From Nonomuraea pusilla (GTDB lineage: Bacteria; Actinomycetota; Actinomycetes; Streptosporangiales; Streptosporangiaceae): a stretch of DNA of 64,000 nucleotides. Under the pieces are notes generated by a model, which ran no database searches, was not told the origin of the DNA, and saw nothing but the letters and a program-made list of their open reading frames with translations. Positions 17,519-26,776 of this stretch are shown piece by piece. Where the stretch lies: positions 310,001-374,000 of the forward strand of contig NZ_FOBF01000008.1 in assembly GCF_900109355.1 (NCBI RefSeq). The letters are read 5' to 3'. Position 1 is the first letter of the stretch. Each line of letters begins with the position of its first letter. The position numbers and the translations under genes were made by a program.

Positions 17519-18391
17519 CTAGCGGGACAGCCGGGCGCGCGCGTGACGCTCCTCCCGCCGGGCGACCTCCAGCCGCTGGTCGCTCTCGGCGAGCCGGTCG
17601 CGCGCCCCGGCCAGTTCGCGCTCCAGCGTCGCCACCTTCTCGGCGCGCTCGTCCCGCTCGCGCTGCGCCTCCTCCAGCGCGGCGGCCCACTCCCGGTGCG
17701 CCTCCTCGGCCTCCTGCCGTTCCCTCGCCTTCCTGGCGGCGATCTCCTCGCGCCGCCTCGCCTCGGCGGCCTCCTGCTCACGCCGCCGCGCCTCGTCCTC
17801 CGCCGCCCTCCCGGAAGGAGCCGCCCTCCCGGAAGGAGCCGCCCTCCCGGAAGGGGCCGTGCGGTCCGGAGAAGCCGCCCTGTCCGCGGGGGCCGTCCGG
17901 CGGCGGCCCTGCGCTCCCTCCCTCGGTACGGGCGCGGGGGCGAACCCGCTGTAGCTCAGCGGCCTGACGAGCCGGCCGCGCCGCACCTGGTCGGCGGCGT
18001 CGGCGTCCACGACGGCGGCGTCGAGCGTCTGGTCGGCCTCGCTCGCGGCGGCGGCAGACAGGCCGGCGGACTCCCTGAGGAGCCTGCTGAGGCGTCCCGT
18101 GACGGCGCCGCGCTCCCGGGTCAGCTCGGCCAGCGCGGCGGCGTCCTGCGCCTCCCAGGCGGCCCTCAGGCGCTCCCCCAGGCCCAGCAGCTCGGCGAGC
18201 TCCTCGGGGTGCTCCCTGGACAGCCGGTTCACGGCCCAGGCGGACACGGTGGGCCTGCGCAGCCTGCCGATGTCGCGGGCCAGCCGGATGTCGCCCGCGT
18301 CCTTGGCCGCGCGCGCCCGCGCGTCGCGGGCCGCGGTGAACTCGGACGGCGGGAGCGCGTACAGCCGGCCGGCCACCTCGTCGAGATCCAC
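17519..18391 (-). CDS. Conserved actinobacterial coiled-coil protein of unknown function
   Basis: A 290-residue soluble protein. The first 150 residues form a conserved helical domain (ATAR-rich, with PTVSAWAVNRLSREHPEEL). Residues about 165-205 are a low-complexity linker with tandem PSGRAA units (DNA 17803-17860, an 18-bp repeat). The last 85 residues are a highly charged coiled coil rich in Glu, Arg and Ala that ends within the gene's terminal ARLSR. No enzymatic motif or signal peptide is visible. The start ATG is at 18391. Homologues are common as hypothetical proteins in this order, so the gene looks real despite its composition. Confidence 0.75.
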   Translation of the reverse strand: MDLDEVAGRLYALPPSEFTAARDARARAAKDAGDIRLARDIGRLRRPTVSAWAVNRLSREHPEELAELLGLGERLRAAWEAQDAAALAELTRERGAVTGRLSRLLRESAGLSAAAASEADQTLDAAVVDADAADQVRRGRLVRPLSYSGFAPAPVPREGAQGRRRTAPADRAASPDRTAPSGRAAPSGRAAPSGRAAEDEARRREQEAAEARRREEIAARKARERQEAEEAHREWAAALEEAQRERDERAEKVATLERELAGARDRLAESDQRLEVARREERHARARLSR

Positions 18392-18422
18392 GCAGAACGC
18401 ATACCCGCCCGGCCGGGACGGG

Positions 18423-19472
18423 TCACCCCGTGACGGCGTCCCCCGGCCGCGGCTCGGGCACCATCCCGCCGATCGCCATGCGGGCCTCCAGGACGCCCGG
18501 GTCCTCGGTGTACGCGACCGTGGCCCCGAGGCCGATCATCAGGCGGCGCATGCGGACGTTGTCGGACAGCAGGGTCGCCCGGATCTCGGCGAAGCCCTGG
18601 TCGCGGGCGCTGTCGACGAGCACGCGGGCGAGCCTGGCGCCCAGGCCGCGGCCCTGCCACTTGTCCTCGACGAGGAGGGCGATCTCGGCGGCGCCCGGGT
18701 CGGCGCAGTACATGAGGTTGGCCAGGGAGACGACCTGGCCGTCGTAGCAGGCGACGACGGACTCGCCGCGGTCGCGGTCGCACAGCCGCTCGAAGACCCT
18801 GTCGGGCAGCGCGGGCATGGAGGTGAAGTAGCGGAAGCGGCGCGACTCGGGGGTGCAGCGGTCGTGCAGGTCGCGTACGGCCTCGCGGAAGGCGGTGGTG
18901 AGCGGCCGCACCTCGACCTCGACGCCGTCGGCCAGGCGCACGGCGCGCTCGGCGGGGGCGGGCTCGGCCGGCGGCTGGGCGAAGCGGGCGAAGGCGGCGG
19001 CGCGGGCCGCCTCGGTGAGGGTGAACGGCAGCCCGGCGCGGCGCAGGCTGATGGAGCGCTTGGACGCGACGGGCACGACGAGCCGGTGCGGATCGGGCAG
19101 ATCACTCACCGGATCACCGTACGACCAGCGGGCGGAGTCGGCGCGCAGCAGCTCGGCGAGGAGGTCGGGCAGGCGCCAGGGCTGGGCGCGCAGCCGCAGG
19201 GCGAGGAGCAGGGCGCGGGTGGTCTCGTCGGCCAGCTCGTTGGCGGCGGCGGAGACGACGTGGACGCCGCGGCCTCCTGCGGCCTCGATCGCGGCGGCGA
19301 CGTCGGCGGCGGTGGCGGGGACCTCGGCGACGAACTCGTCCACCGTGCCGCTCGTGTCGGGCTGGACGGACAGGCCGAGGATGTTGCCGCCGCGGGCGGC
19401 GAGGGCGGCTGCGAGCGAGGCGAGACGGCCGGGCCGCTCGTCGACGGTGGCGCGGATGCGCAGGAATGGCAT
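18423..19472 (-). CDS. ACT-GNAT fusion, probable amino-acid-regulated protein acetyltransferase
   Basis: A 349-residue two-domain protein. Residues 1-75 form an ACT ligand-binding domain (FLRIRATVDERPGRLASLA, then GGNILGLSVQ). After a helical linker, residues 190-330 form a GNAT domain with the acetyl-CoA loop VEDKWQGRGLGARL (Q/RxxGxG/A) and RATLLSDNVRMRRL. Such ACT-GNAT fusions in Micromonospora and relatives are lysine acetyltransferases controlled by amino acids, acting on acetyl-CoA synthetase among others; that role is inferred here. ATG 19472 is chosen because GGAGGGGAG lies six bases upstream. It is divergent from an FAD oxidoreductase across a 264-bp region with two strong palindromes. 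Confidence 0.85.
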   Translation of the reverse strand: MPFLRIRATVDERPGRLASLAAALAARGGNILGLSVQPDTSGTVDEFVAEVPATAADVAAAIEAAGGRGVHVVSAAANELADETTRALLLALRLRAQPWRLPDLLAELLRADSARWSYGDPVSDLPDPHRLVVPVASKRSISLRRAGLPFTLTEAARAAAFARFAQPPAEPAPAERAVRLADGVEVEVRPLTTAFREAVRDLHDRCTPESRRFRYFTSMPALPDRVFERLCDRDRGESVVACYDGQVVSLANLMYCADPGAAEIALLVEDKWQGRGLGARLARVLVDSARDQGFAEIRATLLSDNVRMRRLMIGLGATVAYTEDPGVLEARMAIGGMVPEPRPGDAVTG

Positions 19473-19670
19473 GTGGGCTCCCCTCCGATGCGCTTCCAGC
19501 ATGGAGGGGTCGTGTTACGCACCCGCTACGCGGGGGTGCCCGCCCCGTTTCTTCTGCCAGAATCGCACCTCTTGCACCCTGTGCTCGAGCCGTTCGTCCG
19601 CAGGGCGGGGATGCGCGAGAATCCCAGGGGACGGGGGGAGCGGCTCAGCGTGGCGATCGGAACCATGGAT

Positions 19671-19686
19671 CACGAATTTCGTCGTG
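19671..19686. promoter_or_regulatory. Inverted repeat CACGA-N6-TCGTG in the divergent promoter region
   Basis: CACGA (19671-19675), six bases, TCGTG (19682-19686), with an inner CGAATTTCG overlap. It lies ten bases from the 28-bp palindrome and 50 bases before the oxidoreductase ATG. A candidate second regulator site. Confidence 0.4.
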
Positions 19687-19695
19687 GGATGCGTC

Positions 19696-19723
19696 GCTAT
19701 ATCCGGATATATCCGGATATAGC
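19696..19723. promoter_or_regulatory. 28-bp perfect palindrome, candidate operator of the oxidoreductase/amidohydrolase operon
   Basis: Each half reads GCTATATCCGGATA, and the whole is symmetric over 28 bp. It is built from two tandem copies of the palindrome ATATCCGGAT, with a third degenerate copy (GCAGGATATG) running toward the ATG at 19737. The element is very AT-rich for this DNA and ends 13 bp before the start codon, so a bound dimer or tetramer would block expression. Confidence 0.7.
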
Positions 19724-19736
19724 AGGATATGAGGCT

Positions 19737-21113
19737 ATGACCGCGCATGTTCCTCTGTCGTCCGGTTTCGTCAACGGCGACGTGTCCTTCTGGTACCGCT
19801 CCTCCGGCGTGCCCTCCCCCGGCCCCCGCCTGGACGCCGACCTCGAGGCCGACGTCGTCATCGTGGGCGCCGGCTACACGGGCCTGTGGACCGCGTACTA
19901 CCTCAAGCGGGCCCGCCCGTCCCTGCGCGTGGTCGTGCTGGAGCAGGAGTTCGCCGGCTTCGGCGCGTCCGGGCGCAACGGCGGCTGGCTCACCGGCGAC
20001 CTGGCGGGCTCCCACGAGCGCTACGGCCAGGACGCCAGGAGGCTGCAGCGCGAGATGTACGCCTCGATCGACGAGGTGATCGCGGTCTGCGAGCGCGAGG
20101 GCATCGACGCCGACCTCGTCAAGGGCGGCGTCGTCACCGTGGCCCGCACGCCGTCGCAGGCGGCCCGGCTGCGCGCCTCGGTGTCGTCCGCGCGCGCCTG
20201 GGGCATCGGCGAGGACGACCTGCGCCTGGTCGAGCCCGGCGAGCACCTGAGGGTCGCGGGCACGCTCGCGGCGTCCTGGAGCCCGCACTGCGCCCGCGTC
20301 CAGCCCGCCAAGCTCGTCCAGGGCCTGGCCCGCGCCGTACGCGGCCTCGGCGTGACGATCCACGAACGCACCCCGGTGACGGAGATCTCCCCCGGCCGCG
20401 CGATCACCCCGTACGGCACCGTCACGGCCCGCCACGTCATCCGCGCCACCGAGGGGTTCACGGCCCGGCTGAAGGGCCTGCGGCGGCAGTGGCTGCCGAT
20501 GAACAGCTCCATGATCGTCACCGAGCCGCTGCCGCCGTCCTTCTGGGACGAGGTCGGCTGGCAGGGCGCGGAACTGCTCGGCGACATGGCCCACTACTAC
20601 ATGTACGCCCAGCGCACCGCCGACGACCGCATCGCCTTCGGCGGGCGCGGCCGCCCCTACCTGTACGGCTCCCGCGTCGACACCCGCGGCCACACCCACG
20701 AGTGGACCGTCGAGGCGCTGTGGCGGCTGCTGCTGGACTTCTTCCCCGCCGCGCGCTCGTCCTCCGTCGCCCACACCTGGTCGGGGGTGCTGGGCGTGCC
20801 GCGCGACTGGTGCTCGACCGTCCACGTCGACCCGGTCACCGGCCTGGGCTGGGCGGGCGGCTACACCGGCCACGGCGTCACCACCGCCAACCTCGCCGGA
20901 CGCACCCTGCGCGACCTCGTCCTCGGTGAGCGAACGGAGCTGACGTCGCTGCCGTGGGTGGGCCGCAAGGTGCGCGCGTGGGAGCCGGAGCCGCTGCGGT
21001 GGCTCGGCGTGCACGCGATGTACCGCCTGTACCGCGTGGCCGACCACCGCGAGCGCTCGATGCCCCGTACCTCGGCGCTGGCCCGCTTCGCCGACCTGAT
21101 CACCGGTCACTGA
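19737..21113 (+). CDS. FAD-dependent oxidoreductase of the DAO/PuuB type
   Basis: A 458-residue flavoprotein of the D-amino-acid oxidase fold. The FAD fingerprint is DVVIVGAGYTGLWTAYYL at about residues 39-56 with LEQEFAGFGASGRNGGW after beta-2, the pattern of gamma-glutamylputrescine oxidase and related amine oxidases. The C-terminal FAD contact GLGWAGGYTGHGVTTANLAG is also present. Likely reaction: oxidative deamination of a secondary or primary amine. The ATG at 19737 begins the mature family N-terminus; the RBS is weak. The downstream amidohydrolase starts 20 bases later, implying a two-gene catabolic operon. Confidence 0.87.
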   Translation: MTAHVPLSSGFVNGDVSFWYRSSGVPSPGPRLDADLEADVVIVGAGYTGLWTAYYLKRARPSLRVVVLEQEFAGFGASGRNGGWLTGDLAGSHERYGQDARRLQREMYASIDEVIAVCEREGIDADLVKGGVVTVARTPSQAARLRASVSSARAWGIGEDDLRLVEPGEHLRVAGTLAASWSPHCARVQPAKLVQGLARAVRGLGVTIHERTPVTEISPGRAITPYGTVTARHVIRATEGFTARLKGLRRQWLPMNSSMIVTEPLPPSFWDEVGWQGAELLGDMAHYYMYAQRTADDRIAFGGRGRPYLYGSRVDTRGHTHEWTVEALWRLLLDFFPAARSSSVAHTWSGVLGVPRDWCSTVHVDPVTGLGWAGGYTGHGVTTANLAGRTLRDLVLGERTELTSLPWVGRKVRAWEPEPLRWLGVHAMYRLYRVADHRERSMPRTSALARFADLITGH

Positions 21114-21133
21114 CCCCGAGAGAGCGAGACCCC

Positions 21134-22738
21134 ATGACCATCCTGTTCCGCGGCGGCCGCGTCTTCACCCCGCGCGGCGTGCTGGCCGAGGCCGTGCTCG
21201 TCCGCGACGGCGTGATCGCCGCCGTCGGCCCCGAGGCGGAGCTGGCCCGCCTGGCGCCCGGCCACGACACCGTGGACCTCGGCGGCGGCCTGCTGACGCC
21301 CGGTTTCGTCGACGCGCACGCCCACCCGGTGCAGGCCGGGCTCGAACGCGCCAAGTGCGACCTTGCAGAGATCTTCGGCCTGGACGCCTACCTTGAGCGC
21401 GTCCGCGCGTACGCCGCCGCGAACCCGCACAAGGAGTGGATCGACGGCGGCGGCTGGGACATGTCCGCCTTCCCCGGCGGCCTCCCCCACCGCAGTCAGC
21501 TCGACTTCGTGGACCGCCCGGTCTACCTCATCCAGCGCGACCACCACGCCGCCTGGGTCAACACCAGGGCGCTGGAGCTCGCCGGCGTCACCAGGGACAC
21601 CCCCGACCCGGCCGACGGCAGGATCGAGCGCGACCCCGACGGCACGCCCTCCGGCGTGCTGCACGAGGGCGCGATGGACCTGGTCGGCCTGCTCACGCCG
21701 CGCCCCACCGCCGCCGACCTGGACGCCGCGCTCGCCGACGCCGAGCGGCACCTGTTCTCGCTCGGCGTCACCGGCTGGCAGGACGCCATCGTCGGCTCGT
21801 ACGCCGGCTCCGACGACCAGCTGCCCACGTACCTGTCGGCCGCCGGCTCCGGGCGGCTGCGCGCCCGCGTCGTGGGCGCCCTGTGGTGGGACCGCACCCG
21901 CGGCCTCGACCAGGTGGAGGAGCTGCTGGAGCGGCGCCGGTCCGCCGAGGGCCTGGAGCGCTTCAGCGCCGGCTCCGTCAAGATCATGCAGGACGGCATC
22001 ACGGAGAACTTCACCGCCGCCACCCTGGAGCCGTACTGCCGGTGCGGCGGCACCGGCCTGTCCTACGTCGACCCGGGCAAGCTGAAGGAGTACGTGGCCG
22101 AGCTCGACCGGCACGGCTTCCAGGTGCACTTCCACGCCATCGGCGAACGCGCCGTGCGCGAGGCGCTCGACAGCTTCGAGGGCACCCGCCCCGCCAACCG
22201 CCACCACATCGCCCACCTGCAGATCATCGAGCCGTCGGACGTGCCCAGGTTCGCCGCGCTCGGCGTGACCGCGAACCTGCAGATGCTGTGGGCCACCCAC
22301 CACGCCCAGATGGACGAGCTCACCCTGCCGTTCCTCGGCGAGCCGCGCTCGTCCTGGCAGTACCCGTTCGCCGACCTGCTGGCGCACGGCACCCGGTTCT
22401 GCGCGGGCAGCGACTGGCCCGTCTCCAACGCCGACCCGGTGCAGGCGCTGCACGTCGCGGTGAACCGCACCGAGCCGGGCGGCTCCGTCCACGCCGGCTA
22501 CCCCACGGCGCGGACGCCGTTCCTGCCCGAGCAGCGCATCGACCTCGCCACCGCGCTGACGGCGTACACGGCGGGCTCCGCCTGGATCAACCGCTCACCG
22601 GCGGGCGTCATCGAGGTGGGCCGCCCCGCCGACCTGGCCGTGCTCGACCGCGACCCGTTCGACCTGCCCGAGGCGGACATCTGGACGGCGAAGGCGCGCA
22701 TGACGTTCGTGGACGGCGTCGCCGTGCACGAGGACTGA
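21134..22738 (+). CDS. YtcJ-like metal-dependent amidohydrolase
   Basis: A 534-residue amidohydrolase of the YtcJ/exoenzyme-regulator group. Metal-site motifs: VDAHAHP (HxH) after the conserved GGGLLTPGF, YLIQRDHHAAWVNT, FHAIGERAVREAL, HHIAHLQIIEP and CAGSDWPVSNADP with the catalytic Asp. The split-barrel plus composite beta-sandwich layout is intact. No signal peptide is seen. Substrate is unknown; pairing with an amine-oxidase-like flavoenzyme suggests breakdown of an N-acylated or cyclic amine. ATG 21134 follows an AGAGAGCGAGA purine-rich RBS. Confidence 0.9.
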   Translation: MTILFRGGRVFTPRGVLAEAVLVRDGVIAAVGPEAELARLAPGHDTVDLGGGLLTPGFVDAHAHPVQAGLERAKCDLAEIFGLDAYLERVRAYAAANPHKEWIDGGGWDMSAFPGGLPHRSQLDFVDRPVYLIQRDHHAAWVNTRALELAGVTRDTPDPADGRIERDPDGTPSGVLHEGAMDLVGLLTPRPTAADLDAALADAERHLFSLGVTGWQDAIVGSYAGSDDQLPTYLSAAGSGRLRARVVGALWWDRTRGLDQVEELLERRRSAEGLERFSAGSVKIMQDGITENFTAATLEPYCRCGGTGLSYVDPGKLKEYVAELDRHGFQVHFHAIGERAVREALDSFEGTRPANRHHIAHLQIIEPSDVPRFAALGVTANLQMLWATHHAQMDELTLPFLGEPRSSWQYPFADLLAHGTRFCAGSDWPVSNADPVQALHVAVNRTEPGGSVHAGYPTARTPFLPEQRIDLATALTAYTAGSAWINRSPAGVIEVGRPADLAVLDRDPFDLPEADIWTAKARMTFVDGVAVHED

Positions 22739-22760
22739 GCACCGCCAGGACCGCACACGA

Positions 22761-22790
22761 GGAGCCCCCGGCGCACGCGCCGGGGGCTCC
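22761..22790. terminator. Bidirectional hairpin between convergent amidohydrolase and rbpA
   Basis: GGAGCCCCCGGCGC and its perfect complement GCGCCGGGGGCTCC flank two bases (about 12 effective stem pairs). There is no T-run, typical of high-GC actinobacterial terminators. Confidence 0.75.
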
Positions 22791-22805
22791 TCGCCGTCTG
22801 CCGTC

Positions 22806-23150
22806 CTACCAGGGGGACTTGTTGTTGCGCAGGCGCTCCAGTGCCTCTTCGAGGATCGCCTTGCCGTCCTTGTCGCTCCTGCGCTCCTTCACGTAGGCCA
22901 GGTGCGTCTTGTACGGCTCGTTCTTGGGCGGGGCAGGCGGGGCCTGCTCGTCCTGTCCGGCTGGGAGGCCGCAACGGGGGCAGTCCCAAAGCTCGGGGAC
23001 TGCCGCGTCACTGGCGAAACTGGGGCGCGTCTCGTGCATGTTGGCGCACCAGAACGAGACCCGCACTCTCGGAGCTGCCTCGCCGCGCTCGGCCTCCCCC
23101 ATAGGGCCGGCGCCGACTCGGCTGCCACGGATCGCGTTGCCACTACCCAC
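22806..23150 (-). CDS. RNA polymerase-binding protein RbpA family
   Basis: A 114-residue RbpA-family protein, which binds RNA polymerase and group I/II sigma factors to stabilise open complexes. The N-terminal tail (MGSGNAIRGSRVGAG) and basic linker are followed by a zinc-ribbon-like core with FWCANMH and LWDCPRCGLP, then the sigma-interacting helix pair KTHLAYVKERRSDKDGKA and AILEEALERLR. It starts at GTG 23150 with GAGGAG seven bases upstream. Compared with textbook RbpA the core keeps Cys/His pairs and has a Pro-rich linker; it could be the RbpB-like paralogue found near the gap-pgk-tpi-secG genes in this order. Confidence 0.85.
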   Translation of the reverse strand: MGSGNAIRGSRVGAGPMGEAERGEAAPRVRVSFWCANMHETRPSFASDAAVPELWDCPRCGLPAGQDEQAPPAPPKNEPYKTHLAYVKERRSDKDGKAILEEALERLRNNKSPW

Positions 23151-23219
23151 GGATGAACTCCTCGCTCGATCGCCCCGCGGGACACGGGGGGAGAATCACT
23201 GTCACGCGTTGACTTGTGC

Positions 23220-23450
23220 TCAGGGCCTCAAGAGCAGGCCGAGAGCGATGATGCAGACGAACCAGACCGCGCCCGTGATGATGGTCAGGCGGTCGAGGTT
23301 GCGCTCCACCACAGAGGAACCACCGAAGTTCGACGAGAAGCCGCCGCCGAACATGTCGGACAGGCCGCCACCCTTGCCCTTGTGGAGCAGAACGAGCAGG
23401 ATCATGAGACAGCTCGCCAGGATGAGGGCGATGGAGATTCCGATAACCAC
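23220..23450 (-). CDS. secG: Preprotein translocase subunit SecG
   Basis: A 76-residue membrane protein with two hydrophobic helices (residues 4-22 and 57-75) joined by HKGKGGGLSDMFGGG and FSSNFGGSSVVERNLDR, the strongly conserved SecG loop. It is an accessory subunit of the SecYEG channel. It lies 99 bp downstream of tpiA on the same strand, the standard actinobacterial order gap-pgk-tpiA-secG. Confidence 0.97.
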   Translation of the reverse strand: MVIGISIALILASCLMILLVLLHKGKGGGLSDMFGGGFSSNFGGSSVVERNLDRLTIITGAVWFVCIIALGLLLRP

Positions 23451-23549
23451 GGTATGCCTGTTCCTTCAGTGCTCTGTTACGCGTGACGATTCAAACTTGC
23501 CTCTTGAGGGTACGACCTGGTGTCAAGTCGCACCCCCAGAACGGCTCAG

Positions 23550-24332
23550 TTAGCTAGGCGTCTCCCAAAAACGGCAGATCTTGGCAAACTCCCCGGCGTC
23601 GATGCTGGCGCCACCCACGAGCGCGCCGTCGACATCCGGCTTGGCCATGATCCCCGCGATGTTGCCTGACTTGACCGAACCACCGTAAAGGATACGGACC
23701 GCCGAGGCCACTTCGGGGGTGTACAGCTCCGCGAGTCGCTCCCGCAGCGCGCCGCACACCTCCTGGGCGTCCTCGGGGGTGGCCACCTCGCCCGTGCCGA
23801 TCGCCCACACCGGCTCGTACGCCACCACGACCGACTGGGCCTGCTCGGCCGTCACCTTGCGCAGGGCGCCGTCGAGCTGCGCCACGCTGTAGGCGATGTG
23901 CTGACCCTCCTGGCGCACCGCCAGGCCCTCGCCCACGCACAGGATCGGCGTGATCGAGTGCCGGAAGGCCGCCAGCACCTTGGCGTTGACGACCTCGTCG
24001 TCCTCGCCGTGGTACTGGCGCCGCTCCGAGTGGCCCACCGTCACGTACGTGCAGCCCAGCTTGGCCAGCATCACGCCGGACACCTCACCGGTGTAGGCGC
24101 CGCCGTCGTACTGCGACAGGTCCTGGGCGCCGTAGACGATGCGCAGCTTGTCGCCGTCGACCAGCGTCTGCACGCTGCGGATGTCGGTGAACGGCGGCAG
24201 CACCGCGACCTCGACCCGGTCGAAGTCCTTGTCGTTGAGCGCGAAAGCCAGCTTCTGGACGAGCGCGATGGCCTCGAGGTGGTTGAGGTTCATCTTCCAG
24301 TTGCCGGCGATGAGCGGCTTGCGCTGGCTCAC
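23550..24332 (-). CDS. tpiA: Triosephosphate isomerase
   Basis: A 260-residue TIM-barrel enzyme interconverting dihydroxyacetone phosphate and glyceraldehyde-3-P. Catalytic residues are in GNWKMN (Lys), VGHSERR (His) and VVAYEPVWAIGTGEVATP (Glu and the flexible loop), with the phosphate-binding YGGSVKSGN and GALVGGAS. It begins at GTG 24332, immediately after the pgk stop, so translation is likely coupled. Confidence 0.98.
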   Translation of the reverse strand: MSQRKPLIAGNWKMNLNHLEAIALVQKLAFALNDKDFDRVEVAVLPPFTDIRSVQTLVDGDKLRIVYGAQDLSQYDGGAYTGEVSGVMLAKLGCTYVTVGHSERRQYHGEDDEVVNAKVLAAFRHSITPILCVGEGLAVRQEGQHIAYSVAQLDGALRKVTAEQAQSVVVAYEPVWAIGTGEVATPEDAQEVCGALRERLAELYTPEVASAVRILYGGSVKSGNIAGIMAKPDVDGALVGGASIDAGEFAKICRFWETPS

Positions 24333-25526
24333 TCACTCCTCCAGTGCGGCGAGTCCGGGGAGGGTCTTGCCCTCCAGGTATTCGAGGCTGGCCCCGCCAC
24401 CGGTGGAGATGTGGGAGAAGCCGTCCTCGGGCAGGCCGAGCCTGCGCACGGCCGCGGCGGAGTCGCCGCCGCCGACCACGGTGAACGCCTCGGCCCTGAT
24501 CAGGGCCTCGGCGACCGCCCTGGTGCCGCCGGAGAACGCGTCGAACTCGAACACGCCCATCGGCCCGTTCCAGAAGACGGTCCTGGCGTCGGCCAGCCTG
24601 CTCGCGAACAGCTCACGCGTCCTCGGCCCGATGTCGAGCCCCTGGCGGTCGGCCGGGATGGCGGTGGCGTCGACGGCGTCGTACTCCGCGTCGGGCGAGA
24701 ACTCGGTGGCGGCCAGGACGTCCACCGGCAGCACCAGCTCCACGCCGCGCCGCACGGCCTCGTCCAGGAAGCCGCGCACCTGGTCGAGCTGGTCCTCCTG
24801 CAGCAGCGACCCGCCGACCTCGTGGCCCTGGGCCTTGAGGAAGGTGTAGGCCATGCCGCCGCCGATGAGCAGCCTGTCGACCTTGGTCAGCAGGTTGGCG
24901 ATGACGCCCAGCTTGTCGGACACCTTCGCGCCGCCGAGCACGACCACGTACGGCCGCTCGGGGTGCTCGGTGAGCTTCCTCAGCACCTCCACCTCGGCCA
25001 CGACCAGCCCGCCCGCCGCGTGCGGCAGCAGCTCGGGCACGTCGTAGACGCTGGCGTGCCTGCGGTGCACCGCGCCGAACCCGTCGCCGACGTACAGGTC
25101 GGCCAGCGCCGCCAGCTTCTCGGCGAACGCGCGCCTGGTGGCGTCGTCCTTGGACTCCTCGCCCGGCTCGTAACGCAGGTTCTCCAGCAGCGCGACCTGG
25201 CCGTCCTCCAGCGAGCCGACGACGGCGCGGGCGCTGTCGCCCACCACGTCGGCCGCGAACGCGACGTCCTGGCCGAGCAGCTCGCCCAGGCGCCCGGCGA
25301 CGGGCTTGAGCGAGTACTTGGGGTTCGGCTCGCCCTTGGGGCGGCCCAGGTGGGCGCAGACCACGACCTTGGCGCCCCTGCCGGCCAGCGCCTTGATCGT
25401 GGGCACCGACGCGCGGATGCGGCCGTCGTCGGTGATGGTCTCGCCGTCGAGAGGGACGTTGAGGTCGGCGCGCACGAGCACGCGCCGCCCCTTGACGTCG
25501 AGGTCGTCGATGGTGCGCATGGTCAT
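24333..25526 (-). CDS. pgk: Phosphoglycerate kinase
   Basis: A 397-residue two-domain kinase producing ATP from 1,3-bisphosphoglycerate. Signatures: VLVRADLNVPLDG at the N-terminus, AHLGRPKGEPNPKYSL, YVGDGFGAVHRRHAS, VLGGAKVSDKLGVI and the nucleotide site VVGGGDSAAAVRR. Either ATG (25526 or 25520) could start translation; GGGAG seven bases upstream favours 25526. It is the middle gene of gap-pgk-tpiA. Confidence 0.98.
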   Translation of the reverse strand: MTMRTIDDLDVKGRRVLVRADLNVPLDGETITDDGRIRASVPTIKALAGRGAKVVVCAHLGRPKGEPNPKYSLKPVAGRLGELLGQDVAFAADVVGDSARAVVGSLEDGQVALLENLRYEPGEESKDDATRRAFAEKLAALADLYVGDGFGAVHRRHASVYDVPELLPHAAGGLVVAEVEVLRKLTEHPERPYVVVLGGAKVSDKLGVIANLLTKVDRLLIGGGMAYTFLKAQGHEVGGSLLQEDQLDQVRGFLDEAVRRGVELVLPVDVLAATEFSPDAEYDAVDATAIPADRQGLDIGPRTRELFASRLADARTVFWNGPMGVFEFDAFSGGTRAVAEALIRAEAFTVVGGGDSAAAVRRLGLPEDGFSHISTGGGASLEYLEGKTLPGLAALEE

Positions 25527-25587
25527 GCCCGTGCTCCCGTTCCCGCGGGGCGCGCGGACCGCGCGCCCCGCCGCGTCAGCAGCTCCA

Positions 25588-26592
<1,005 letters not shown>

Positions 26593-26716
26593 GGAAACCG
26601 ATCTCCTCGAACAGATGGCGGGCTTGAAACCTCACCACGAACACTATCGGACCCAAATTGGTTTAGACCACGTCAGCCCCCGCCCTGCGTATGGGCGTTC
26701 ACGAGGCAGGATTTGT

Positions 26717-26734
26717 GCACTTCGAGTAAAGTGC
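26717..26734. promoter_or_regulatory. Inverted repeat in the gap / membrane-protein divergent region
   Basis: GCACTT, six bases, AAGTGC. It is followed by two copies of GAGTAAA (26724-26730 and 26746-26752), the second containing TAAATT, a possible -10 for the plus-strand gene. No matching -35 was found. The role is uncertain. Confidence 0.3.
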
Positions 26735-26776
26735 CCGACTCGTCGGAGTAAATTCGTGCATTCTCTGGGGGCTGAG

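Noticed and set aside
23521..23526. Perfect -35 TTGACA upstream of secG
   Set aside because: No acceptable -10 at 16-18 bp on the minus strand.
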